This document shows, piece after piece, positions 1-7,112 of a stretch of DNA of 14,307 nt. Numbering within the stretch: position 1 is the stretch's first letter; every line of letters begins with the position of its first letter. The DNA comes from an uncultured Bacteroides sp. Its GTDB lineage: Bacteria > Bacteroidota > Bacteroidia > Bacteroidales > Bacteroidaceae. The stretch is from NCBI GenBank assembly GCA_900555635.1, contig USLU01000100.1:1-14307 (forward strand). Reading direction: 5' to 3'. The notes beneath the pieces were generated by a model, which worked only from the letters and a program-made list of their open reading frames with translations, had not been told where the DNA came from and searched no databases. The position numbers were made by a program, and so were the translations under genes.

Positions 1-81
1 AAAAATGGAAATGAGAACTAAAAGGAAGGAGTCGCATTTAAAAGTTGAATGCAGCCTGAATTTAGTTTTGCATGCACTTTT

Positions 82-185
82 ACCCTCATACCCTCATACT
101 TGCTCTGTATCTCTTTATTCATCGATGTTTTAGGCATGAGGGTAGCTATGAGAGCAGTTATGAGGGTGACATTTTACTCTCATAG
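82..185. repeat. Cluster of six ATGAGRGT-type octamers in both orientations
   Basis: ACCCTCAT occurs at 82-89 and again directly after at 90-97. Its reverse complement ATGAGGGT is at 136-143 and 160-167, and one-base variants are at 148-155 (ATGAGAGC) and 176-183 (ACTCTCAT). TACCCTCAT at 81-89 pairs perfectly with ATGAGGGTA at 136-144. CTATGAGAG at 146-154 pairs perfectly with CTCTCATAG at 177-185. The arrangement is visible directly; the function is unknown to me. It could be a binding-site array, a folded RNA or a remnant of a mobile element. Confidence 0.6.
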
Positions 186-339
186 TATCCTTTCGGCTAT
201 TTTGTGGTAATTGACTGCTTATTAGTGTTATATCATTTTGGGAAGCTATAAATAGTTTGTTCTTCTTTTCAAAGAAACACGCACATTTTCGACGTAAAGT
301 ATAGGTCTTGCATACATTAAAGCCAGTAGCTTTTCTTGT

Positions 340-374
340 TTATCCCTTATGTATGATTTGCTTATCCCTTATGT
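340..374. repeat. 13-base direct repeat TTATCCCTTATGT
   Basis: TTATCCCTTATGT is present identically at 340-352 and 362-374, a start-to-start distance of 22 bases (two helical turns). That spacing would place both copies on the same DNA face, as for a pair of protein-binding sites. No function can be assigned. Confidence 0.5.
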
Positions 375-393
375 TTATTAGAGAGTTACATTT

Positions 394-465
394 GTGAATA
401 TATCAGTTCACTGCAATAAATAGATCTATTCATTAATGCGGATAGATATATTCACTTTTGTGAAC
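394..465. repeat. GTGAA/TTCAC dyad cluster
   Basis: Four GTGAA half-sites lie here: GTGAA at 394-398, TTCAC at 407-411, TTCAC at 451-455 and GTGAA at 460-464. The outer arms make a perfect 10-bp inverted repeat (GTGAATATAT at 394-403 with ATATATTCAC at 446-455). The right-hand pair TTCAC-TTTT-GTGAA is a compact palindrome. It could be a regulator operator or a long stem-loop; the sequence does not say which. Confidence 0.45.
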
Positions 466-482
466 ATTTCTTTAACTCAAAG

Positions 483-490
483 CAAAGATA
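483..490 (-). promoter_or_regulatory. Possible leftward -7 element (TATCTTTG)
   Basis: Read on the minus strand these bases are TATCTTTG, a match to the Bacteroides -7 consensus TAnnTTTG. No good -33 TTTG lies at the usual distance, so support is weak. If real, transcription would run leftward through the repeat clusters at 394-465 and 82-185, where no gene is visible on the minus strand. Confidence 0.2.
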
Positions 491-700
491 CATAAACCTC
501 AAAGGTTTAGTAGAATAAGCACAAAGCAAAAGCAAAAGAATCCCCATGTAAAAGCAATTGAAAGCCCTTTATTTGTTGTTGTGCTATATAGAGCTGAAGT
601 GTATGTAAGACTCGATTGGAAACAACAGGGTTAGTCAATAAAACAGGTGTGGAAATTATAAAAAATGGAGTCCGCTTACTGCTGCATTGAAAATTAATAT

Positions 701-708
701 TATTTTTG
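701..708 (+). promoter_or_regulatory. Possible -7 element for the regulator gene (TATTTTTG)
   Basis: TATTTTTG matches the Bacteroides -7 consensus TAnnTTTG and lies 15 bases before the first ATG of the regulator at 723 (27 before the second at 735). A -33 TTTG is not apparent at the right distance, and the implied leader is very short, so the call is tentative. A very short leader would favour the ATG at 735. Confidence 0.25.
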
Positions 709-722
709 TAAGACGAATCTAA

Positions 723-3620
723 ATGAATGATACAATGAAGAAATGCACATCATATTGGCTTTTTACTCTCTTTTCTCTCCTTCCTTTTGTTGAAACTCTT
801 GCCGGTTGGAATAATTTTATTATTAATTTTGATAAAAGTGTTTATGGCAAAGGTGCGCAGACTTGGCAGATTGCTCCTTATGATGATAAATGGGTGTATT
901 TTGCTAACAAAAACGGCATGGTGCAGTTTGACGGCAATGTGTGGAGTGTATTTCCCTTGAAAAACTCTTCAGATGTACGCTCTGTGCTGCCTTCTGCCAT
1001 TCAGAAACGTATCTATGTAGGTGGAATCAACGAATTTGGTTATTATGAACCGAATACTGAAGGATCGTTGGCTTATCATTGCATGTCTGATACATTGGAC
1101 GGGTCTATTCGTTTCCTTGGAAATGTGTGGGGAATTCATGAGGCAGATAATATTTTGTACATGCAGGGTGATAACCGTGTAATAAAGTATTTGAATGGAA
1201 AATATACCGCCATTGAGATGGAGGCAAAGATTGACTGCTCTAATATGGTGAATGGTATTCTTTATATAGGTACGGATAAAGGTGTGTGGTTTTTGGTTGG
1301 AAATACTTTTTTTCCTTTGCAAGGGGCCGATGCACTAACTTCCATGCGTATTCGTGGCATAGTGCCTTATAAAAAAGGAGTACTGGTAGTGACTGCTTAC
1401 AATGGCTTGTTTTATTGCGATGGGCGTACTATGGAACCATTTATAACCGGTGCCGAAGACTTTATGCGCGAGAATGAAGTCTTCTGTGTAGCGACAAAAG
1501 ATGATAAAATAGTTCTGGGAACTATCCATAAGGGACTATTACTGATAGATTGCAAAACCATGCAACTAAAATATTTCAATGAAAATAATGGGTTACGCAA
1601 TAATACCGTACTTTCCGTCTCTTTCGATGCCATAGGAAATCTTTGGGCGGGACTGGATAGCGGTATAGATTATGTTTGCCTCAGTTCCCCGTTTACAAAC
1701 CTGTATTCATATCCCTATTCTTATGGTACCGGATACACGGCAGCGGTTGAAGGTGATTATCTCTACTTGGGAACGAATCGAGGTCTGTATTATACCCATT
1801 ATCCGGTACGACTGAATGGCAATCTCCCTGATATCAATCCGATGCCCCAATCCAGTGGTCAGGTTTGGAATCTTTGCCGTATTGGTGATGAACTGTTCTG
1901 CTTGCACGACCGTGGAATCTTTCTTATTAAAGGTACTACAGTGAATCGGGTTACAGATATTACTGGTGCGTGGTGCTGCCAGTCTGTAGTTGGGCATCCT
2001 GATTTGATGTATGTAGGTGTTTATAATGGTATTTATCTAGTAGAAAGGAAGAATGGGGAGTGGCGGGTTGTTTGTAAAATTGATGGCGTGGAAGATTCAT
2101 GCCGGCTTTTCGAACAAGAGAATGAAAAAGTAATTTGGGTGTACAACAATGATCATGTTACTCGAATAGAATTAAATAATGATTTTACAAAAGTTCTGAA
2201 ACAAAGAGAGTATAATGCTCAAGACGGATTTCCGGTAGGGCGCGATACATATGTGACAAAGATAGAAGGTCGGGTTTATTTTGCTACTCCTCATGGCATT
2301 TACAAATACAATCCTCATAAAGACGTGATGGAGCCTTGTCCGGATATGAATAATCTTCTAAACGGTACTTCTGCTTATTCGCGGTTGCTTGAATATAATG
2401 ACAGACTTCTCAGTCTGAGTCCTCATGAAATCTGTATCGCTAATCTCGGAACTTATAAAAGAGGTTCCAATACAAGTATTAATCCTATTCAACAGTCTTT
2501 GATGGAATTGGTACCTAATTTTGAGGCAATTATTCCTTTGTCGGATTCTTTGATGGTTATTCCTAATGAACAAGGTTTTGCTTTGTTCAGTATTCCGGCC
2601 GTGCGTGAGCGGCAAGATCATAGCCACTCCTTATATATAAGGAATATGTATCTGTCTTATCCTAAAGACTCCCTAGTCTATTCGGCTAACTTTTTGGGAC
2701 AGAAGCCTGTTCCGATGGTGTCATATTCTATGAATTCAGTCCGATTTGATTATAGTCTTTCAATGTTTGCTATGGGTGACGATATACATTTTCAATATCG
2801 TTTGAATAAAGGTGGATGGTCTGATTTTACGACAGTCCGCACCAAAGAATATAGCAATTTGTCCGAAGGTGAATATACATTTGAGGTAAAAGCTGTTTTC
2901 CCGGACGGAACCACCTCTTCGGATGAAATCACTTTTCGTATTCTCCCCCCCTGGTATCGCAGTGTTCCGGCTTATGTTTGTTATATTGTTTTGGCACTGC
3001 TGGCGTTATGGTATGTTTATCGTTGGGATGATATTCGTGTGAAGCGCAAAAAACAGCAAGCAGTGGTTGAAAAAGATAAAGAATTGCATAAGATGGAAAA
3101 AGAATATGAAGAAGAAAAAACTCGTCAGGAGAAACAAATTATACAGTTGGAGAAAGAGAAGTTGGAATATGATCTACAGCATAAAAGTCAGGAGATGGCA
3201 AATTTGATGATAAACTTTGTCCGCAAGAATGAAATGCTGACGGAAATTAAATCGGAAATCTTCAAAGTCTCTTCTATGCTGAAGGGGGAGGGTGCTCGCG
3301 AAGGAAAACAGCAACTTGTACTTATCAATAGCAAGATCGATGCTAATATACAGAGTGATGAAGTTTTAAAACGTATTGAAGATCAGTTTGACCTGATACA
3401 TAATAATTTCATGAAACGTCTTCATGCCAAGCATCCTGATCTTTCAAACAATGAACGCATGATGTGCGCATATCTGAAAATGAATCTTTCCACAAAAGAA
3501 ATAGCTCCCTTACTGAATATCTCTGTTCGTGGAGTAGAAACGATCCGTTATCGTCTTCGTAAGAAGTTTGGTTTGGAAAGAGAAGACAGCTTTACGGATT
3601 ATCTGAACAACAAACTATAA
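723..3620 (+). CDS. Membrane-anchored sensor/regulator: beta-propeller, Y_Y_Y domain, LuxR-type HTH
   Basis: Probable transcriptional regulator of the PUL. The 965-residue product begins with a signal peptide or signal anchor (hydrophobic to about residue 28) and continues as a long propeller-like region (about 29-640) with repeated 'NGLFY', 'GLLL' and 'NNGLRNNTVLSV' type strands, as in ligand-sensing Reg_prop repeats. A Y_Y_Y domain follows at about 674-743, one membrane helix at 748-768, and a charged coiled coil at about 772-860. A LuxR/GerE-type HTH ends the protein at about 907-951, with 'STKEIAPLLNIS' and 'GVETIRYRLRKKFGL' as its two helices. Unlike classical hybrid two-component systems (HTCS) of Bacteroides PULs, there are no histidine kinase, ATPase, receiver or AraC domains, so ligand signalling probably passes directly through the membrane to the HTH. 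The second ATG at 735 (MKKC...) starts a more typical signal peptide and is an equally likely start. A terminator follows, so the gene is probably transcribed alone. Confidence 0.85.
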   Translation: MNDTMKKCTSYWLFTLFSLLPFVETLAGWNNFIINFDKSVYGKGAQTWQIAPYDDKWVYFANKNGMVQFDGNVWSVFPLKNSSDVRSVLPSAIQKRIYVGGINEFGYYEPNTEGSLAYHCMSDTLDGSIRFLGNVWGIHEADNILYMQGDNRVIKYLNGKYTAIEMEAKIDCSNMVNGILYIGTDKGVWFLVGNTFFPLQGADALTSMRIRGIVPYKKGVLVVTAYNGLFYCDGRTMEPFITGAEDFMRENEVFCVATKDDKIVLGTIHKGLLLIDCKTMQLKYFNENNGLRNNTVLSVSFDAIGNLWAGLDSGIDYVCLSSPFTNLYSYPYSYGTGYTAAVEGDYLYLGTNRGLYYTHYPVRLNGNLPDINPMPQSSGQVWNLCRIGDELFCLHDRGIFLIKGTTVNRVTDITGAWCCQSVVGHPDLMYVGVYNGIYLVERKNGEWRVVCKIDGVEDSCRLFEQENEKVIWVYNNDHVTRIELNNDFTKVLKQREYNAQDGFPVGRDTYVTKIEGRVYFATPHGIYKYNPHKDVMEPCPDMNNLLNGTSAYSRLLEYNDRLLSLSPHEICIANLGTYKRGSNTSINPIQQSLMELVPNFEAIIPLSDSLMVIPNEQGFALFSIPAVRERQDHSHSLYIRNMYLSYPKDSLVYSANFLGQKPVPMVSYSMNSVRFDYSLSMFAMGDDIHFQYRLNKGGWSDFTTVRTKEYSNLSEGEYTFEVKAVFPDGTTSSDEITFRILPPWYRSVPAYVCYIVLALLALWYVYRWDDIRVKRKKQQAVVEKDKELHKMEKEYEEEKTRQEKQIIQLEKEKLEYDLQHKSQEMANLMINFVRKNEMLTEIKSEIFKVSSMLKGEGAREGKQQLVLINSKIDANIQSDEVLKRIEDQFDLIHNNFMKRLHAKHPDLSNNERMMCAYLKMNLSTKEIAPLLNISVRGVETIRYRLRKKFGLEREDSFTDYLNNKL

Positions 3621-3661
3621 CTTTTGCTTATTAACTTCCTTTAAATGGGAGTGTGCTTCAG

Positions 3662-3695
3662 AGGAGAAGAATGTTAAATTCTTCTCCTTTATGTT
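3662..3695 (+). terminator. Rho-independent terminator after the regulator gene
   Basis: An 11-bp perfect stem (AGGAGAAGAAT at 3662-3672 with ATTCTTCTCCT at 3678-3688) encloses a 5-base loop, GTTAA. It is followed by TTTATGTTTT. This is a good intrinsic terminator, 41 bases after the regulator stop codon, and it separates the regulator transcript from the susC operon. Confidence 0.8.
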
Positions 3696-3708
3696 TTATA
3701 ACATAACA

Positions 3709-3833
3709 TGACGTATTGAGTGAAAGTATACTTATTTTCTTGATTTATAGCTGTTTGTTTGAAATTGACGTATTAATAACGTATTCGATATTTTGAATTG
3801 ACGTATTAAAAAATGATAGATTTATAGTTGTTT
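3709..3833 (+). promoter_or_regulatory. Candidate operator: phased ACGTATT repeats and a duplicated 15-mer before susC
   Basis: TGACGTATT occurs at 3709-3717, 3766-3774 and 3799-3807, and TAACGTATT at 3777-3785. The ACGTATT cores start at 3711, 3768, 3779 and 3801. The last three are separated by 11 and 22 bases, one and two helical turns. The copies at 3766 and 3799 share a longer match, AATTGACGTATTAA. A second motif, GATTTATAGYTGTTT, occurs at 3742-3756 and 3819-3833, 77 bases apart (seven turns of 11), and its right copy overlaps the presumed -33 region. I infer that this is where the regulator encoded upstream binds. The repeats are seen; the binding is not proved. Confidence 0.6.
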
Positions 3834-3856
3834 TATTCGGTTTTACTCTATGTTTG
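3827..3856 (+). promoter_or_regulatory. Promoter of the susC operon
   Basis: TATGTTTG at 3849-3856 matches the Bacteroides -7 consensus TAnnTTTG exactly. A GTTG at 3827-3830, 18 bases upstream, is an imperfect -33 element. Transcription would begin near 3863, giving a leader of about 48 bases before the susC ATG at 3911. A weak -33 is expected if an activator bound to the overlapping 15-mer repeat is needed. Confidence 0.55.
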
Positions 3857-3910
3857 CACTGTTCGATTGAGAACGAATTTGAGAATGTTAATCTTAATTT
3901 AGTAAAACTT

Positions 3911-6900
3911 ATGAAAAAGTTATTATCAGTTTTATTTCTATTAAGCTTTACCTTGGCTTCTGTATATGCCCAAAATATACAGGTAAAAGGTACGGTGGTA
4001 AGTGGTTCGGACAGTGAGCCATTGCCAGGAGTAAATGTGGTGGTGAAAGGTAACACCTCCCTTGGAACAATCACTGGTTTGGATGGTGATTTTACCTTGT
4101 CGGTTCCTGCCGATGCTGTTCTTTCTATTTCTTATATTGGATTTAAATCACAAGATGTTGCAGTAAAAGGACAAAAAGTACTGAAGATTGTACTTCAAGA
4201 AGATTCTGAAGCATTGGATGAAGTTGTAGTAATCGGTTATGGTGTTCAGAAGAAAAGTGTTGTAACTGCAGCTATTAGTAGAGTGGGAGGTGAAGATTTG
4301 AATTTAACCAAACCTTCACGTGTTGAAGATGCTTTAAAGGGTAAAGTTTCTGGTGTACAGATTACACAGTCTTCAGGTCAACCGAACTCTGATTCTAAAG
4401 TACGTATTCGTGGTATTGGTACTGTTAACAATTCAGATCCGTTATATATTGTAGACGGTATGCCTGTAGGTGGTGGTATCAACTATCTAAATCCAACGGA
4501 TATTGCATCTATTGAAATTCTTAAAGATGCAGCATCTGCTGCTATTTATGGTGCTCGTGCAGCAAATGGCGTTGTATTGGTAACAACAAAGTCTGGTGTT
4601 TCCGGTAAGACTACTGTAAACTATGACTTCAGTTTTGGTTGGCAGAACCCGTGGAAGAAGAAGGCTGTATTGAATGCTCAAGAATATATGACTATCATGA
4701 ATGAAATGGATGTCAATGATGGTAATTCTCCTCGATATTCAGCTGAAAGTATAGCTAGTTTTAAGGGTGCTGGTACTGATTGGCAGGATGAGGTATTCAA
4801 CTATGATGCTCCAGTGCAACAGCACCAAGTGAGTATAAATGGTGGTAATGATAAAATGACTTACTTTCTGTCTGCAGGTTATTTTAAGCAAGAAGGTATA
4901 GTTGGTGGTAATTATGGTCGTTCTAATTATGATCGTCTAAGTCTTCGTTCGAACTCTACATATACTGTATTCGAAGAGAAAAGTCGTAACTTCTTGAATA
5001 AGTTGAAGATTGGTGTGAATATTGGCTATTCCCGAGATACAAGCACTGGTATTGAGACTAACTCTGAATATGGTTCAATTCTGGGTAGTGCTATTTCATT
5101 TTCTCCGTTAGTTCCGGTTTTTGCTTCTGATGAAGATGGAGCTAAGATTTTAGCTGATCATCCGACAGCTGTTACCAAAAATGGTAAAGTATTCTCATTA
5201 CCTCCTACTGGTTATCAAGAATTGGCTAACCCTGTAGCTCAACTCAATCGTCCAAGCGCCGGTAAGAATAACTCAGATAAGATTGTCTCTTCTTTTTATG
5301 CTGAATTGGATATCTTGCCAGGTTTGAAGTTCCGTAGCTCTTATGGAGTTGACCTTGCTTTCTGGGGTTATGACGGCTATTGGTATGAAGATTATTTAAG
5401 TTCTATGTCTCATACGGATCGCAGTGGAGTGGAAAGCTCTATGAATCGGGGCTACAAGTGGCAGGTGGAGAATTATTTCTCATATAATAAGACTTTTGCT
5501 GAGAAACACAATATTGCTATTGTATTAGGACAGTCTGCTTCTCGTTATAGCGTACGCAAACTTAAAGGTAATGATTATGATTTGCTTGATACTGATCCTG
5601 GTAAAGCGAATATCAATTATGCTATTGCTGATCGTGATGATGAACGTGTAGAAGGTGGAACGGACGGTTTCAATCATGAATCATTAGCTTCTTACTTTGG
5701 TCGTATTGACTACAACTATGCAGAACGATATATGGTACAAGCTACTGTACGCCGTGATGGCTCTTCTCGTTTTGGACCTAATAATAAGTGGGGTATATTT
5801 CCTTCATTCTCTTTAGGTTGGAACGTCTGGAATGAACCATATTTGGAAAACATAAAGCCAACATGGTTTGATGTTTTAAAATTCCGCTTTTCTTGGGGAC
5901 AGAATGGTAATGAATCTATTGGTAACTTCCGTTATCGTTCATTGATGGATGGAGGAGAGAATTATTACTTTGGTGGTAGCTATGACGTTGTTGATAAAAC
6001 TAATAAAGGAACAATGATTTATGGAACTTCCCCAGGTGCAGTTGCTAACCCTGATGTGAAATGGGAGACATCTACTCAAATTGACTTAGGTGTTGATATG
6101 CGCTTCTTTGATAGCCGTTTGAGCTTCGGATTTGACTACTTTAAGAAAGATACAAAAGATATGTTGGCAACAATGCCCGTTCCGACTTATATTGGGCAAA
6201 GTGCTCCAATGGGTAACTTGGGTAAGATGCAAAACTGGGGACTTGAATTTGAAACAGGTTGGAAAGATTCGTATAAAGATTTCTCTTACAATGTTGGCTT
6301 AAACTTCTCATATTTGAAGAATAAACTTATTAGCTTGGGTAATGCTTCAGGTGAAACTAATTATGAGAGTGCAGGAGCTTCTGGAGTAGGTGATTATGTA
6401 CATGCTAAGAATGGTGAAGTTTGGCCTTATTTCTATGGTTATAAAACTGCTGGAATTTTCCAGAATGAAGCTGAAGTAAACAACTATAAAAATGAAAAAG
6501 GTGAATTGATTCAGCCGAAGGCAAAACCCGGTGATGTTCGTTTTGTTGATCTTGATGGAAGTGGTGCAATCGATTCTGGCGACCGTACAAAGATTGGTAA
6601 AGGTATGCCCGACTGGACATTTGGCTTTAATCTTGGTGCCGAATGGAAAGGCTTTGATCTTAGTCTCTCATTCCAAGGTACCATAGGTAATGATATATTT
6701 GACTTTGCACAACGTGGTGATATTCCTGCAATGAATCGTCCTTCTTGGATTCTTGATCGTTGGATGGGTGAAGGCACTTCTAACAAAATACCTCGTATGA
6801 CTTCTAAGAATGAGAATGGAAACTGGACCTCTTCCGATCTTTATATCCATGATGGTTCTTATCTTCGATTAAAAAATGCTCAGTTAGGTTACACTTTACC

Positions 6901-7093
6901 TGCAATGATTACACGTAAATTCAGCGTTCAGCGTTTGCGTCTTTATGTTGCTGCTGAAAACTTGATTACTATTACAGGTTACGAAGGTTTTGATCCGGAA
7001 CTTGCTTCTGGGAATTACACGACTTTGGGGGTTGATAAAGGTATCTATCCGCAATCTCGTACAATTTATGTGGGTGCAAATATTACATTCTAA
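3911..7093 (+). CDS. susC: SusC-like TonB-dependent outer-membrane glycan transporter
   Basis: Imports oligosaccharides across the outer membrane using TonB energy, with SusD as its lid. The 1060-residue protein starts at the ATG at 3911, because MKKLLSVLFLLSFTLASVYA is a clean signal peptide; an in-frame ATG at 3854 would add 19 polar residues and lies inside the -7 element. A carboxypeptidase-regulatory-like domain covers about 23-100. It is followed by the hallmark LDEVVVIGYG at 102-111 (TonB-box region) and a plug domain with 'VRIRGIGTVNNSDPLYIVDG' and 'ASAAIYGARAANGVVLVTTK'. The rest is a 22-strand-type barrel ending in phenylalanine (VGANITF). An acidic loop, 'DLDGSGAIDSGD', resembles the metal-binding loop common in this family. 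The length is normal and no frame damage is seen. It is the first gene of the operon, 19 bases before susD. The beta-1,3-glucan substrate is inferred from the neighbouring enzymes. Confidence 0.95.
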   Translation: MKKLLSVLFLLSFTLASVYAQNIQVKGTVVSGSDSEPLPGVNVVVKGNTSLGTITGLDGDFTLSVPADAVLSISYIGFKSQDVAVKGQKVLKIVLQEDSEALDEVVVIGYGVQKKSVVTAAISRVGGEDLNLTKPSRVEDALKGKVSGVQITQSSGQPNSDSKVRIRGIGTVNNSDPLYIVDGMPVGGGINYLNPTDIASIEILKDAASAAIYGARAANGVVLVTTKSGVSGKTTVNYDFSFGWQNPWKKKAVLNAQEYMTIMNEMDVNDGNSPRYSAESIASFKGAGTDWQDEVFNYDAPVQQHQVSINGGNDKMTYFLSAGYFKQEGIVGGNYGRSNYDRLSLRSNSTYTVFEEKSRNFLNKLKIGVNIGYSRDTSTGIETNSEYGSILGSAISFSPLVPVFASDEDGAKILADHPTAVTKNGKVFSLPPTGYQELANPVAQLNRPSAGKNNSDKIVSSFYAELDILPGLKFRSSYGVDLAFWGYDGYWYEDYLSSMSHTDRSGVESSMNRGYKWQVENYFSYNKTFAEKHNIAIVLGQSASRYSVRKLKGNDYDLLDTDPGKANINYAIADRDDERVEGGTDGFNHESLASYFGRIDYNYAERYMVQATVRRDGSSRFGPNNKWGIFPSFSLGWNVWNEPYLENIKPTWFDVLKFRFSWGQNGNESIGNFRYRSLMDGGENYYFGGSYDVVDKTNKGTMIYGTSPGAVANPDVKWETSTQIDLGVDMRFFDSRLSFGFDYFKKDTKDMLATMPVPTYIGQSAPMGNLGKMQNWGLEFETGWKDSYKDFSYNVGLNFSYLKNKLISLGNASGETNYESAGASGVGDYVHAKNGEVWPYFYGYKTAGIFQNEAEVNNYKNEKGELIQPKAKPGDVRFVDLDGSGAIDSGDRTKIGKGMPDWTFGFNLGAEWKGFDLSLSFQGTIGNDIFDFAQRGDIPAMNRPSWILDRWMGEGTSNKIPRMTSKNENGNWTSSDLYIHDGSYLRLKNAQLGYTLPAMITRKFSVQRLRLYVAAENLITITGYEGFDPELASGNYTTLGVDKGIYPQSRTIYVGANITF

Positions 7094-7112
7094 CTTTTAA
7101 AACTTTAAACAA

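Larger units (their letters stand above)
1..722. other. Long non-coding region upstream of the regulator gene
   Basis: No convincing gene is seen in these 722 bases on either strand: the open stretches are short and have no recognisable protein signature. The region is AT-rich and carries several short repeat families, listed separately: ATGAGRGT octamers at 82-183, a 13-base direct repeat at 340-374, GTGAA/TTCAC dyads at 394-465 and a small hairpin at 493-509 (7-bp stem, CAA loop). The length is unusual for the space before a Bacteroides regulator gene. It may hold the end of a neighbouring transcription unit, a small RNA or a binding region, but the sequence alone does not settle this. Confidence 0.6.

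Noticed and set aside
82..185. CRISPR array
   Set aside because: The repeated units are only 8-9 bases, occur in both orientations and are irregularly spaced.
393..411. CRP/FNR-type site (TGTGA...TCAC)
   Set aside because: The gap between half-sites is about 10 bases instead of the usual 6.
1..722. tRNA or other known structured RNA gene upstream of the regulator
   Set aside because: No cloverleaf, T-loop consensus (GGTTCRAATCC type) or familiar riboswitch core was found on either strand.
3854..3910. Upstream in-frame ATG that would lengthen SusC by 19 residues
   Set aside because: It lies inside the predicted -7 element (3849-3856) and would put polar residues before a normal signal peptide starting at 3911.
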